From Gp6-AA40 sp963741135 (lineage in GTDB: Bacteria > Acidobacteriota > Vicinamibacteria > Vicinamibacterales > UBA2999): a DNA stretch of 64,000 nucleotides. The DNA lies in the NCBI GenBank assembly GCA_963741135.1, contig CAVUHC010000008.1:310001-374000 (forward strand), given 5' to 3'. Below, piece by piece: positions 13,494 to 25,772 of this stretch. Made by a program: the position numbers and the translations under genes. The notes below the pieces were generated by a model. That model was not told the DNA's origin. It worked only from the letters and a program-made list of their open reading frames with translations, and did not search any database. Positions within the stretch are counted from its first letter, which is position 1. The number at the start of each line of letters is the position of its first letter.

Positions 13494-14782
13494 AGTGGAT
13501 CAGCAGCCGCGGCGCCTCGCCCGCGGTGCCGTTCATTGATGCGCTGTTTGCCGGTACCGCGCCCGACGGCGGGTTGTACATGCCCGAGCGGCTCGATCCG
13601 CTTGCTCCCTCGCAATTGGACGCAATCCGCGCCGCCAACGGGAACATCGTCGACATCGGTTCCATCGTCGGCGCACACCTGTTGCGGGACGAAATCTCCG
13701 CGTCGGACCTGAACGCGCTGGTCCGGGACGCCCTTGATTTCCCTATTCCCCTGGTCCAGGTCACAGACAACGTCTGGGCGCTCGAACTGTTTCACGGCCC
13801 GACGATGGCCTTCAAGGACGTCGGCGCGCGGGTGCAGGCGCGGCTGCTGCATCACTTCACGGATGGAACGCCGCTGACGATTCTCGTGGCCACGTCAGGG
13901 GATACGGGCAGCGCGGTGGCGCAGGCGTTCCACGGCGTTCCCGACACGCGCGTCGTCGTGCTCTACCCCGAAGGGAAGGTGACCGACGTTCAGGAAGCGC
14001 AGATGGCTTCGCTTGGCGACAACATCATTGCTGTAGCCGTCCATGGCACCTTTGATGACTGTCAGCGGCTCGTCAAGGAGGCGTTTGCAGATGACGATTT
14101 GCGAACGCACGTGTGGCTGACGCCGGCGAACTCCATCAACCTGGGACGGCTACTGCCGCAGGTTTTCTATTATTTCGTGCTGGCGGGGATGGAGAGGCCG
14201 ACGGTTTCAGTTCCGAGCGGCAACTTCGGGAATCTCACGGCTGGTCTGATCGCGAAGCGGATCGGTCTCTCTGTCGAGCGCTTCGTCGCCGCCACCAACG
14301 CCAACGATGTGGTGCCGCAATACCTTGCATCGGGGAAGTACACGCCCAGAGCGTCGGTGAAGACGGTCGCCAACGCCATGGATGTGGGCGCTCCGAGCAA
14401 TTTCGAGCGGATGCGCGCGATGTACGGCGATAACTTCGAGGCGCTGCGCTGCGACATCGTCGGCGCCGCGTTTGACGATGCGACGGTCGTTGCGGAGATT
14501 GGGACGGTCTACCGCCGGTACGGATACCTCCTGGATCCGCACGCCGCCATCGCTTGGCTCGGGCTGCAAGGGACGCCGTCGGCCGGCGATCGACGTGCGC
14601 CCGGCGTCTTCCTGGCGACGGCGCACCCGGCAAAGTTCCGAGAGGTCGTCGAGCCGGCGATTGGCGAAGTGATTCCGCTGCCGCCGGTGCTTGCAGAGGC
14701 CATTACGCGCCCGCGTCACAGCGAGCGGCTCCCGGTCGATTACGTGGCGCTGAAGAGTTTGCTGCTCGCGCACTCACGCTAA
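13490..14782 (+). CDS. thrC: Threonine synthase ThrC
   Basis: PLP-dependent conversion of O-phosphohomoserine to threonine. The 430-residue length is usual for the long (E. coli-type) class. It begins MKWISSRGASPAVPFIDALF and DGGLYMPERLD, carries the PLP lysine in HGPTMAFKDVGARVQ near residue 109, then ILVATSGDTGSAVAQAF, the phosphate-binding SVPSGNFGNLTAGLIAKRIG, and VDYVALKSLLL at the end. The frame is intact. It overlaps the upstream thioesterase by four bases and is followed nine bases later by pepF. Confidence 0.95.
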   Translation: MKWISSRGASPAVPFIDALFAGTAPDGGLYMPERLDPLAPSQLDAIRAANGNIVDIGSIVGAHLLRDEISASDLNALVRDALDFPIPLVQVTDNVWALELFHGPTMAFKDVGARVQARLLHHFTDGTPLTILVATSGDTGSAVAQAFHGVPDTRVVVLYPEGKVTDVQEAQMASLGDNIIAVAVHGTFDDCQRLVKEAFADDDLRTHVWLTPANSINLGRLLPQVFYYFVLAGMERPTVSVPSGNFGNLTAGLIAKRIGLSVERFVAATNANDVVPQYLASGKYTPRASVKTVANAMDVGAPSNFERMRAMYGDNFEALRCDIVGAAFDDATVVAEIGTVYRRYGYLLDPHAAIAWLGLQGTPSAGDRRAPGVFLATAHPAKFREVVEPAIGEVIPLPPVLAEAITRPRHSERLPVDYVALKSLLLAHSR

Positions 14783-14791
14783 GATCGTCGG

Positions 14792-16631
14792 ATGCCTACG
14801 CTCGATACGTTCCGTCCTGAACCTGGCTCCCTTCCGACACGCGACGCGATTCCTGACCGCTACAAATGGGACTTGACGTCGATCTGCGCCACATGGGACG
14901 ACTGGTCGACAGGCTACAAACGGCTCGACGACGCCATCGCAGCGTTCACCGCTTTCCAAGGCACGCTGGCGCTGGGACCGGACCGCCTCCTCGCGGCGTT
15001 CAAGGCGATGGACCAGATGGGGGAGCTGAGCTATCGCGTTTGGTACTTCGCGTCGCTCCAGTACGACGAAGATCAGCGGAACAACGACATCAACGCGCGG
15101 CGCCAGCAGGTACAGATCCTGTTCGCCCGCCAGCAGCAGGCGAGCTCCTGGTTCAACCCCGAGTTGCTGACGATTCCGCTCGAGACCGTCCGCGACTGGC
15201 TCGCGGCGAACCCGGATCTTGCGACGTATCGCTTTGCGATCGAGAGTCTGTTCCACGAGCAGCAGCACGTGCTCGACGAACAGGGCGAGCGCCTGATGTC
15301 GTACGCGGGACGCTTCAACAGCGTGCCGTACGACAGTTACTCGGCGTTGACGACCGCCGACGTGAAGTTTCCGTCGCTGACGCTGTCGAACGGGAACAAG
15401 ATCACGCTCACGTATGGACAGTACCGTGCCCTGCTCGAAACGAATCCGCAACCAGGACGACCGCGCCGCTGCGTATCGGGCGTTTCATCAGACGTTCGCC
15501 GACAGCCAGAACACCTACGCCGCGCTCTACAACGGCGTGCTGCAGCGCGACTGGTTTCACGCGCGCGCGCGCGGTTACAAGACCACGCTGGACGCGGCGC
15601 TCCACGGCAACAACATTCCCACGTCGGTCGTCGAAAACCTCATCGAGGTGACGAAGCAGGGCGCCGAGCCGCTGCGCCGGTATCACCGGTTGCGGCGCCG
15701 CGTGCTCGGCGGGCCAACGTATCGGCTGTTCGACGTGTTCGTGCCGCTCGTCGAACATACGGCGCGGTATCCGTACGATGACGTGGGCGCGTGGATCGTC
15801 GATTCGGTGGCGCCACTCGGCCGCGAGTACCAGCAGAACGTGCGGCGCGCGTTCGACGGCCGCTGGATCGACGTCTTCGAGAACAGCGGCAAGCGGAGCG
15901 GCGCGTACTCGGCCCCCGTGTACGGCGCGCATCCGTACATGCTGCTCAACTACAACGAGACCCTCGACGCGGTCTTCACGCTGGCGCACGAGATGGGCCA
16001 CTCGATGCACACGCTCCTGTCGCATCAGTCCCAGCCGTTCGTGTACGCCGGCTACACGATCTTCGTGGCGGAGGTGCCCTCCACGCTCAACGAGGCGCTG
16101 TTTCTCGACTTGATGCTGGAGCGCGCCAGGAACCGTGACGAGCGCGTCGTCCTGCTGCAGCACGCGATCGACAGCATTGCGAGCACGTTCTATACGCAGG
16201 TCATGTTCGCCGACTTCGAGCTGCAGGCGCACCGCCTCGTCGAACAGGATCTGCCGGTCACGGCCGAGGCGCTCAACACGATCTACGCGGCGTTGCTGGA
16301 TGCCTACTATGGCGACGTCATCGACAAGGAAGAGGTGTCGCGGGTGACATGGGCGCGGATTCCGCACTTCTTCAGCACGCCCTACTACGTCTATCAGTAC
16401 GCGACGTGCTTCGCGTCGACAGCCCGGCTGATGCAGGGCGTCCGATCGAAGACTCCCGCGGAACGAGAGGACGGGGTGAAGCGATACCTCGATCTGCTGC
16501 GGGCGGGCGGTTCCGACTACCCGATGAATCTCCTCGCACGCGCCGGCGTCGACCTGAGCCAACCGGATACTGTCGGCGCCGTTGCCACAGAGCTCGACGC
16601 CCTCGTGGCGCGTCTCGAAAAGGAACTGTAG
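14792..16631 (+). CDS. pepF: Oligoendopeptidase F (M3 family) (one frameshift)
   Basis: Zinc metallopeptidase that cleaves short peptides in the cytoplasm. It opens with the family's typical WDLTSICATWDDW and carries the zinc site LAHEMGHSMHTLL near residue 400, followed by YTIFVAEVPSTLNEALF, which supplies the third ligand. The C-terminal helical domain includes YYVYQYATCFASTARLM. One break near 15450 (LLETNP|RNQDDRAAAYRAF) is repaired by one GC pair at CCGCGCAAC, giving 613 residues, the normal length. It sits 9 bases after thrC in the same orientation. Confidence 0.93.
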
Positions 16632-16668
16632 GTAAACGTTCCTCGAGCCTGAACCGTAAATCAATGGA

Positions 16669-18933
16669 ATGATGTCCCGATCGAGCCTTGTGTTGCTCCT
16701 GTGTGTGTGCGTGTCGACTGGCACGCGAGCACAGTCCGGCCTGGCGGCTGCGCAGTCACCCTCGTCCCCCGCAGCGCAGGGCGGCAGCGTATCGGAGCGG
16801 CGCACCATGGCGGCGTTCGGTCTGGAGGTTGAAGAGCGAATAGAGCTCGACGGCATCCTCGACGAACCCGCGTGGAAACGCGCCGTGCCGGCCGCGGACT
16901 TTCGTCAACAGGATCCCGACAACGGACAACCTGCGACCGAACCGACCGAGGTCCGGATCGTGTACGACAAGGACACGCTCTACATGGGCGTGACCTGCTT
17001 CGACTCCGAGCCGGACAAGTGGCTCGGGTTTCAGCGTGGACGTGACGGCGGCCTCGGTTCCGACGATCGGTTCATGTGGACGATCGACACGTTTCTCGAT
17101 GGTCGCACCGGCTACTTCTTCGAGATGAATCCGTCGGGGCTGATGGCCGACGCGCTCCAGGGATCGGCGAACGCAACAACCGGCAGTGGGACGGCATCTG
17201 GAACGCGCGCGCCCGGCGCAGTGAGATCGGGTGGACCCTCGAGATCGCGATTCCGTTCCGCACGTTGAATTTCAATCCAGGCAGCGATACGTGGGGCATC
17301 AACTTCCAGCGCACGGTGCGGCGCAAGAACGAAGAGAGCCTCTGGATGGGATGGGCCCGCAACCAGGGGCTCCGGAGGATGTCGAACGCCGGCCACGTGA
17401 CTGGCATTCGAGACGTGACCCAAGGGCACGGCCTGGACATCAAGCCGTATCTGGTTGCCACGTCGCAGGCGACGCCGGGACGCGTCAACGCAGGAACGAC
17501 CAACGACGCCGGCGTGGGCGCGGACCTGTTCTACAACGTCACGCCGGGACTGCGCGCCAACCTGACGGTCAACACCGACTTCGCGCAGGCGGAGGTCGAC
17601 CAGCGGCAGACGAATCTCACGCGGTTCTCGTTGTTCTTCCCTGAGAAGCGAGACTTCTTTCTCGACGGCTCGTTGTTCTTCAATTTTGCCGACGGCGGCG
17701 CCGGCGGCGGCGGTGGTGGTGGTGCCCCCGTCGACCTGGCGCCATTTTTCAGCCGTCGCATCGGACTGAATGAAAACAACGAGCCGCAGCCGATCAACTT
17801 CGGTGGAAAACTCACCGGCCAGGCTGGTGCGTTCGACGTCGGGGTGCTGCAGGTCCAGACGCGCGAAGACGGCCCGGCCTACGGCGAAGACTTCACGGTC
17901 ATGCGTCTGAAGCGTCGGCTGCTCAGGCAATCGTCGGTCGGCGCTATTTACACGCGACGAGGGGCGCGCGGCGCTCCCGTCGACGATCGTCACACCGCCG
18001 GGCTCGATTTCCAGCTCGCGACCTCGAGTTTCTTGGGATCTGACAACCTGGACTTCAGCGGGTTCTTTCTCAAGACTCCCAATCCAGCGCGACCGGGACG
18101 CGACGCGGCGTTCGCTCTGCAGCTCGATTACCCAAACGATCCGTTCAGCGCGCAGATGGAATTCCGCGAGGTGCAGGAGAACTACGACGCCGCCGTCGGT
18201 TTCACACGACGCGTCGGGTTCCGCGAATACGATCCGCGGGTGTCGTTCTCACCGCGCCCCCGTCAGCATCCATGGATCCGGAACTTCAACTTCGAGGGGG
18301 AGTACGATCTTCTTCGTCGATCCGATCACCAACCGGACACAGACTCGTGAATTTGATGTGACGTTGCTGGAGATCGAAACGCACTCGCAGGACTCCTTCA
18401 AGGTGGGGGTGACGCCGACGTACGAGCGTCTGGACGAAGACTTCGAGATCGCCGAGGGGATTACCCTGCCGGTCGGGAACGAATATTCGTTCACGCGCTA
18501 CACCGTGGAGGCGCAAACGGCAGGCCGTCGCCTGATCGCGATCGAGCCGCAAGTCGAATGGGGCAGCTTCTATTCCGGCGACCGTTTGCGGACGGAGCTG
18601 CAGATGAACATTCGAGCTCGTCCCGGTGTGATGTTCACGCTGGCGAGCGAATGGAATCGTGTGTCCCTCGCCGAGGGACGCTTCTACACGCGCCTGTATC
18701 GCGGGATCTCCGAGCTGCAGTTCACGCCGTTCGTCTCGTGGGTCAACAACGTGCAGTTCGACACGCAAAGCGCGGTGCTCGGCTGGCAGTCGCGATTTCG
18801 CTGGATCGTCAGGCCAGGGAGCGATCTGTACTTCGTCTACGTGCACAACTGGCTCGACGATCCGCTGCGGGGCCGGTTCGCCTCGCTCGATCGCCGCGCA
18901 TCGTCTAAAGCCTTGTATACACACCGCTTTTAG
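16669..18933 (+). CDS. DUF5916 outer-membrane protein with an N-terminal CBM9-like domain (two frameshifts)
   Basis: A predicted exported protein of about 756 residues with an N-terminal signal peptide ending at TRAQ. Residues 45-210 resemble the CBM9-like sugar-binding domain (IELDGILDEPAWKRAVPA, EVRIVYDKDTLYMGVTC). The rest is the DUF5916 beta-barrel region: QWDGIWNARARRSEIGWTLE, IPFRTLNFNPGSDTWGINFQ, FSLFFPEKRDFFLDG and DLYFVYVHNW near the end. Breaks occur near 17170 and 18310; both fit loss of CG pairs, the first needing two pairs or one base. A Gly-rich stretch (GGAGGGGGGG) near residue 345 is a probable loop. The substrate is unknown. Confidence 0.85.
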
Positions 18934-18967
18934 TAGTCTTTGGTGGGGGTCGCACTCGTTTTAGGTA

Positions 18968-19037
18968 GGGGTCAGACTCGGGTGGCGCCCCGTACCGGAG
19001 TCTGACTCGGGTGACGCCCCGTACGCGAGTCAGACCC
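18968..19037. repeat. GGGGTCAGACTC palindromic element, intergenic copy
   Basis: Starts GGGGTCAGACTCGGGTG and ends with GAGTCAGACCC, with an internal GTCTGACTCGGGTGACGCCCC copy, so the unit is partly duplicated. The first 17 bases are identical to the left end of the element inside boxC at 55284 and close to that inside addB at 35573. It lies between the DUF5916 gene and the ArsR-methyltransferase gene. Confidence 0.8.
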
Positions 19038-19080
19038 TTGTACGGAAGGTGTGATACCATGCATCCGGATTAACGGATAT

Positions 19081-20018
19081 ATGGTTGCCATTCTCGAGCA
19101 CATGTCGGCGCTGTCGGATACGACGCGCTGCCGCATGCTGCTCATGCTCGAAAAACACGAGCTGACGGTCTCCGAGCTCTGCTCTGTGCTGCAGATGCCT
19201 CAGTCCAGCGTCAGCCGTCACCTCAAGACGCTCGCGGACGACGATTGGGTCGCGTCGCGGCGCGACGCGACGAGCCGCTTCTACACGATGCCGCTCGACG
19301 ACCTCGATTCGGCTGCCAGCCGGCTCTGGCCGCTGATTCGGGAGCAGGTAGCATCGACGACCGCGGCCGCGCACGACGAGCGGCGGCTCCGCGGCGTGCT
19401 CGATCGCCGCCGCGTCAAGTCGCAGGAATTCTTCGCCACCGCGGCGGGGAAGTGGGACCGCCTTCGCGAGGATCTCTTCGGCGACACGTTCTACCTTTGG
19501 GCGGTGCTCGGCCTGATCGATCCCACGCTCATCGTCGGCGATCTCGGGTGCGGCACGGGGCAGCTCGCGGCGACGGTGGCGCCGTACGTCCGCCGCGTCA
19601 TCGCCGTGGATGGCTCGATCGACATGCTCGACGCCGCGCGCAAGCGATTCGCCGATCAACCCAACGTCGACATCCGTCGGGCGAGCTCGAGGCGCTGCCC
19701 CTCAAGGACCGCGAGCTCGATGCGGCCATCCTGTCGCTGGTGCTGCACTATTCGCCCGACCCCGCGCGGACACTCACCGAGGTTGCGCGCGTCTGTCGGC
19801 CGGGCGCGAGGGTGCTTGTCGTCGACATGCTGCCGCATCATCACGAGGAGTATCAGCAGCAGATGGGCCACGTGTGGCTCGGGTTTTCGGAGAAGCAGAT
19901 CGTGAAGCTTCTGACCGCAGCAGGATTCGAGGATGCGCGGGTGCGGCCGCTGCCGGTCGATCCGGATGCGAAGGGCCCCGCGCTGTTCGCCGCAATCGCA
20001 ACAAGAGGAGACAGATAA
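19081..20018 (+). CDS. Second ArsR-family regulator fused to a SAM-dependent methyltransferase (one frameshift)
   Basis: Same architecture as the gene at 3113. An ArsR winged helix (MSALSDTTRCRMLLMLEKHE, MPQSSVSRHLKTL) covers residues 1-95. A class I methyltransferase with VGDLGCGTGQLAATVAPYVRR, RELDAAILSLVLHY and GARVLVVDMLPHHHEEY follows. The break near 19683 is best repaired by a single C (IRRGELEALPLKDRE), giving about 312 residues; this is one of the few events not explained by a CG pair. It ends immediately before ahcY, so it probably shares its transcript. Sensing SAM or SAH to control the methionine cycle is an inference from position and domains. Confidence 0.85.
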
Positions 20019-21526
<1,508 letters not shown>

Positions 21527-21640
21527 TCCGGCTGAAGCCGGACGCTACCGGGATTCGGGGGATCGGGGATCGGGGATCCGGGATCAGGTTCCAGGCCCGC
21601 GGGCGCTCAGGCGCTCGCGGGTTTGTTGTTTCGCCCAGTC
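21527..21640. repeat. Repeat-filled gap after ahcY
   Basis: Holds two families side by side. GTCCGGCTGAAGCCGGAC is a perfect hairpin followed by GCTACC; the same word recurs at 57663 after boxB. Then comes a run of GGGGATCGGGGATC units. The hairpin directly after the stop could serve as a terminator. Both words also appear together after boxB. Confidence 0.75.
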
Positions 21641-21668
21641 CGTCTGAAGCCCGGTGCTACTGAAGACG

Positions 21669-21914
21669 ATGGAGTATCGATATTGGGCGAAGGTCCTGGA
21701 GGAGCTCGAGAAGCATGGCATCCGGCCTCGACCGACGACGTCGCCGGATCTTGTGCACGAGTTCGTGAGTGACTTGTACCGATACGAGCTGCGTCGTCTG
21801 CGGGATCGGCTGCGCAGCGGCGAGATCCCGAAAGAGGGCTACATCGATCGCGTCGTTGAACTTCGCCTCAAGTACCCGCTCGTCTCGCTCAAGCCGCATC
21901 AACTGGTACAGTAG
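21669..21914 (+). CDS. Small conserved-looking protein of unknown function
   Basis: An 81-residue charged, probably helical protein: MEYRYWAKVLEELEKHGIRP, then LVHEFVSDLYRYELRRLRDR and GYIDRVVELRLKYPLVSLKP. I do not recognise a family. The codon pattern and the amphipathic helices make it a credible gene, and a start at 21669 is preferred because it leaves the upstream repeat untranslated. It stands between ahcY and the aminotransferase, in the same direction. Confidence 0.55.
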   Translation: MEYRYWAKVLEELEKHGIRPRPTTSPDLVHEFVSDLYRYELRRLRDRLRSGEIPKEGYIDRVVELRLKYPLVSLKPHQLVQ

Positions 21915-21964
21915 ACTCAGGTATCTATCACGAAGGTCGTGCACTTCGTGGTTTCTGTTTCGAC

Positions 21965-23128
21965 ATGCTGAATTCCCGCACTCCTCTTCGGTCCAAGCTG
22001 CCGAGCACCGGCGTCAGCATCTTCGCCACCATGTCGCGGCTGGCGCTCGAGCACAACGCCATCAACCTGTCGCAGGGCTTCCCTGACTTCGATTGCGCGC
22101 CCAGAGCTGGTCGAGACCGTCGCGCGCTACATGCGCGAGGGGCACAACCAGTACGCGCCGATGCCCGGCGTCCCCGCGCTGCGCGAGGCGCTCGCCTTCA
22201 AGATCGAGCGGCTGTACGGCCGGCGGTACGATCCGGGCACTGAAATCACGGTAACGTCGGGCGCGACAGAGGCGTTGTTTGCCACGCTCACGGCGCTGGT
22301 GCATCCGGGCGATGAAGTGCTGCTGTTTCAGCCGGCGTACGACTCGTACGTGCCGGCCATTCAACTCAGTGGCGGGACGCCGGTCTTTGTCACGCTGCAG
22401 GCCTCCTGACTACCGCATCGACTGGGACATGGTGCGCCGTGTCGATCACGCCGCGCACGCGGGTCATCGTGATCAACTCGCCGCACAACCCGACCGGCAT
22501 GATTCTCGGCGGCGAGGATATGCGCGAGCTGGCGCGGCTGCTCGAGCAGACCGATGCGGTGGTCGTCTCGGACGAAGCGTACGAGCACATCGTCTTCGAC
22601 GGCGCGCGCCACGAAAGCTGTCGCGTTACCCGGCGATCGCCGAGCGGGCGGTCGTGATCGGCTCGTTCGGCAAGACCTTCCATACGACCGGCTGGAAGGT
22701 TGGCTGGGCGGCGGCGCCGAAGGCGCTCAGCGCCGAGGTGCAGAGCATCCACCAGTGGGTCACGTTCGCGGTCAATGGCGCCATTCAGACTGGCGTACGC
22801 CGAAGTTCATCACGAACGACCCCGAGTGCCGGAGCGTCGGCGCGTTCTACCAGCGCAAGCGTGACCTGTTCCTGTCGCTCATCGCGGGCTCGCGTTTCCG
22901 GCCGTTGCCGTGCCGCGGGACGTTCTTTCAGATGGTGGATTACTCGGCGATCACGTCCGAGCGCGACACCGACTTCGCGATGCGGCTGCTGACCGAGCAC
23001 GGCGTCGCGTCGATCCCGCCCTCGTCGTTCCTGTACGGCGTCGACCCGGGTCCAATCCTCCGATTCTGTTTCGCGCAAGCGCGACGAAACGCTCGAACGC
23101 GCGGCAGAGCGCCTTCGTCAAGGTATGA
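21965..23128 (+). CDS. Class I/II PLP-dependent aminotransferase, methionine/kynurenine type (about seven frameshifts)
   Basis: Resembles the methionine aminotransferase (YbdL/KAT) branch of fold-type I transaminases. The order is AINLSQGFPDFDC, YAPMPGVPALREALAFKIER, VTSGATEALFATL, INSPHNPTGMILG, VVVSDEAYEHIVFDG, and the PLP lysine in GSFGKTFHTTGWKVGWA, then YSAITSERDTDFAMRLL. Breaks lie near 22092, 22400, 22440, 22618, 22795, 23072 and 23112; most are repaired by one CG/GC pair. The repaired frame ends at a TGA overlapping the next start (ATGA). Transamination of methionine with a 2-oxoacid fits the methionine-cycle neighbours, but the substrate is not proven. Confidence 0.85.
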
Positions 23129-23892
23129 CCTGGACGCGCATCGTCGCGACCGCACTGCTGTTCCAGGGCGCGACGGCGCCGGATGTGCGACCGCTTCCCG
23201 ATCCCAACGGCCGTTCTTCGACGCCGTCCGCCAGAACCTCGTCCGATCCCAGGATACGCAGAGACGCTTCGCCTACACGGAGCGGCGCACCGACCTGAAC
23301 TTCAATCCATTCGGTCGACTCGGCACCGGCGGAACACGCGTGTTCGAGGTCACGCCCTTGGCGGATGGCTCCGGCTTCAACCGGCGGCTGCTGGAGAGGG
23401 ATGGAAAACCGGTCACGAATGCGTCCGTTGAGCGGATCGAACGCCGCATGCCCACGAGGCCGGTTCGCTGTCGATGACGTGGCGTCGACGATCGAGCTGG
23501 CGATCGATCGTCGCGACGTCATCGACGGCCGGCGATGGTCGTCGTCACGTTCACGCCACGACCTGACGCGAAGCCGCGGACGCGCGAGGGACGGGTTGCG
23601 CGTGTCGTTCAAGGGGTTGATCTGGATCGATGAAGAGGCGCAGGAAGTCTCGAAGGTCGAAGCGACCGCTATCGACGACATCTCGTTCGGCTACGGGCTG
23701 CTTGCGCGGCTGGGCGAAGGATCGACCGTGATGGTGAGACGGCAGCCGATCGACGGGAACTCTGTGGCTGCCGGTCTCGGTTCGTTTTACGGGAGAAGGG
23801 ACGGGCCCTTCTCTTCCGGAAGTTGATCGATCAACTTCGCGGTCGACTGGTTCAACTACCGGCGCTATTCGTCGTCGTCGGTCGCGTCCTGA
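23125..23892 (+). CDS. Exported protein of unknown function (multiple frameshifts)
   Basis: Starts with a hydrophobic leader (MTWTRIVATALLFQGATA) in an ATGA overlap with the aminotransferase. The mature part includes FFDAVRQNLVRSQDTQRRFA, LGTGGTRVFEVTP and IWIDEEAQEVSKVEATAIDD, ending in a C-terminal INFAVDWFNYRRYSS. It resembles predicted periplasmic or outer-membrane-associated proteins that copy beta-strand folds of lipoprotein carriers, but I cannot name a family. At least five breaks, near 23208, 23534, 23605, 23760 and 23828, scatter it over three frames. The last is a clear CGCG-to-CG loss (LIAINFAVDW). The 3' end overlaps the RRM gene on the other strand by 28 bases. Confidence 0.6.
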
Positions 23893-24567
23893 TCGATCTT
23901 CGCGTCTGTCTCGACGTCGCCTCGCGTCGGCGTCGGCGGCATCCTTGTCTTCCTTGGCCTTCGTGGCGATGTCGTCGAAATCCAGCGTCTCGCCGTCCTC
24001 CAGGTCGTCGACGGCGTAGATTCGACCGTCGGATCGCTCCTTGATCGGGCCTTTGGGCTTGTGTTCCTGCTGCGAGGTTTTCTTGCCGCCGCGGAGCCGC
24101 TTGGGGGGCGCGGGCGGACCGAAGTTCGCGGAACGATCGCGGCCGCCGGGGCCACCCGGTGCCCCGCCTCCAAAGCCGCCTCCGCCAAAGCCGCCGCCGC
24201 CGGGCCTCGGCCCGCCGAAGCCTCCGCCGCCAGGACGAGGACCACCGAACCCACCGCCGCCCCCTGGCCGGGGCCCGCCGAAGCCGGAGCTCGGCGGTCG
24301 CGAGCCCGGCGGGCGATCCTCACGGGCGCGCGCTTCGCTGACCGCGAGGTTGCGGCCCATGAACGGCTGCGCGTTGAACTTGTCGATGACTCGCTCCGCC
24401 ACCTCGCGCTCGGCGAATTCAACGAACGCGAAGCCGCGGGGACGTCCGGTCTCGCGATCGACCGGCATGACGATGTGGGACGGCTCTGCGACGGTCGCGA
24501 AGTGCGCGCGGAGATCCGCTTCGGACGCGCCGTATGGGAGGTTCCCAATGAACAGACGGACTGCCAA
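23865..24567 (-). CDS. RNA-binding protein with one RRM and a glycine-rich tail (one frameshift)
   Basis: Single RNA-recognition motif at residues 1-80 with RNP2 RLFIGNLPY and RNP1 RGFAFVEF, the architecture of bacterial cold-shock-type RRM proteins. Residues 100-150 are repeats of FGGPRPGGGG, followed by a basic stretch (KRLRGGKKTS) and an acidic C-terminus. Restoring one CG pair near 23930 replaces an aberrant Arg-rich tail with DVETDAKIDQDATDDDE and a stop at 23865, 234 residues in all. A role in RNA chaperoning or cold adaptation is inferred from the family. It overlaps the 3' end of the convergent upstream gene. Confidence 0.85.
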
Positions 24568-24627
24568 GTATGCCTCGTGGAAAACGCCGATCGGCGTAAA
24601 CGGGCTACGATTCTATCTCAGAACCTG

Positions 24628-25732
24628 TCAACGGGCAGGGTCGAGGCTCCCGACAAACGTCGAGTACGGCGTGAGCAGGCGTCGCTCGAACGCCTCCGTG
24701 AGCGGAACGCCGCGCGCGATGTCCTGAAGAAGCGCGACCACACCGGCGCCGCCGACCTCGATCGAACAGCCGGCGGGCGGCATCGGCGCTCTCGGCGTAT
24801 GCGGTACGCGCCTGGCTGCCCGATAGCGCGTCGAAGCTGTGCGCCAGGTCGTCGAGCGGGATACGTGCGCTCGACGCCTCGAGCGTGTTCTGCGCCCACC
24901 GAGAACCGTCCGGCTCGAACATCACCGCCAGTCCCTCATTGAGCCACGCCGGCACGGCTCGCGGCGCGATTGCACGAATTATTACGTGGGTCAGCTCGTG
25001 GGTGAGAACGCGCTCGAGCTCTCCGGGGGCCTGGTCGAGCGCGCCGCGCATCGGAATGCGGATCCGGCCGTCGTACGCGGCGGCCGCCCACGACGGGGAC
25101 CGCGTGGTGTCGCGGAACTGCTGTTCGGTGTAGAGGACGACGGTAATGACGCGGTCCGGGAACGTATAGAGCGCCGTGCCGACGCGCCAGTACGCCGACT
25201 CCAGCAGGTCCACGGCGCGGCGCGCCAATTCGTCATCTGCGGGCCCTTCGAAGAGCACGACGAAATGGGCGCTTTGCGACTGGAAGAAGCCTCTTTCCGG
25301 CGATGGCTCCTGCCGCAGGCGCGCGAGCCGCCCGGCGAGCGTCTTGTCGGCCGGCGCGTGCTTCACTGCGGCTTCAAAGATGGCGATCGCGCCCTGAAGG
25401 TCGCTCTGGTGATACAGCAGATCTCCGAGCATCAGGGACGCCGCGGTGAAGTTCGGCGCGAGGGTCAGCGCCTGTTCCAGCGATTTGCGAGCCTTGTTCG
25501 TATCTCCGACCAGCTGCGCCGCGAGTCCCGCACCCAGATACAGCGAGGGATCGCGCGGCTCGGTCTCGATCGCAGCCGCAAACGCGGCAGCCGCCTCGTC
25601 GTTGCGGCCGTCCCGGATGGCATTCCATCCGGCGCGCCCGGCATCTCCCGCTGGTGGCCGCGGAGCCTGCGCGAAGGCGTCAGCGGACATCATCAACGCA
25701 ACGAATAGCGTGCCGATGGGAAACACCCTCAC
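24628..25732 (-). CDS. TPR / peptidase-MA-like exported protein (one frameshift)
   Basis: A signal peptide (VRVFPIGTLFVALMMSADAF then AQA) is followed by TPR-like helices at residues 35-140 (GWNAIRDGRNDEAAAAFAAA, SLEQALTLAPNFTAASLML). A metallopeptidase-like domain carries LTHELTHVIIRAIAPRAVP and AWLNEGLAVMFEP, that is HExxH plus a downstream NEG glutamate, as in the peptidase-MA-like family. A GTG at 25732 is chosen because it begins the signal peptide; the frame remains open upstream across the BON gene. One CG pair near 24763 restores the C-terminus (FAIEVGGAGVVALLQDIARG, then FVGSLDPAR), 368 residues. Substrate unknown. Confidence 0.75.
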
Positions 25733-25772
25733 GCGGATATGGTAATTCAGCCGCCTGTCGACCGACGCGCTC

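Noticed and set aside
15408..16856. 482-codon antisense frame over pepF
   Set aside because: Opposite the HEMGH-containing catalytic domain of a clear oligopeptidase; no domain of its own.
19081..20018. UbiE/arsenite methyltransferase (ArsM) with its ArsR repressor
   Set aside because: ArsM cysteine motifs are not seen and the neighbours are methionine-cycle, not arsenic, genes.
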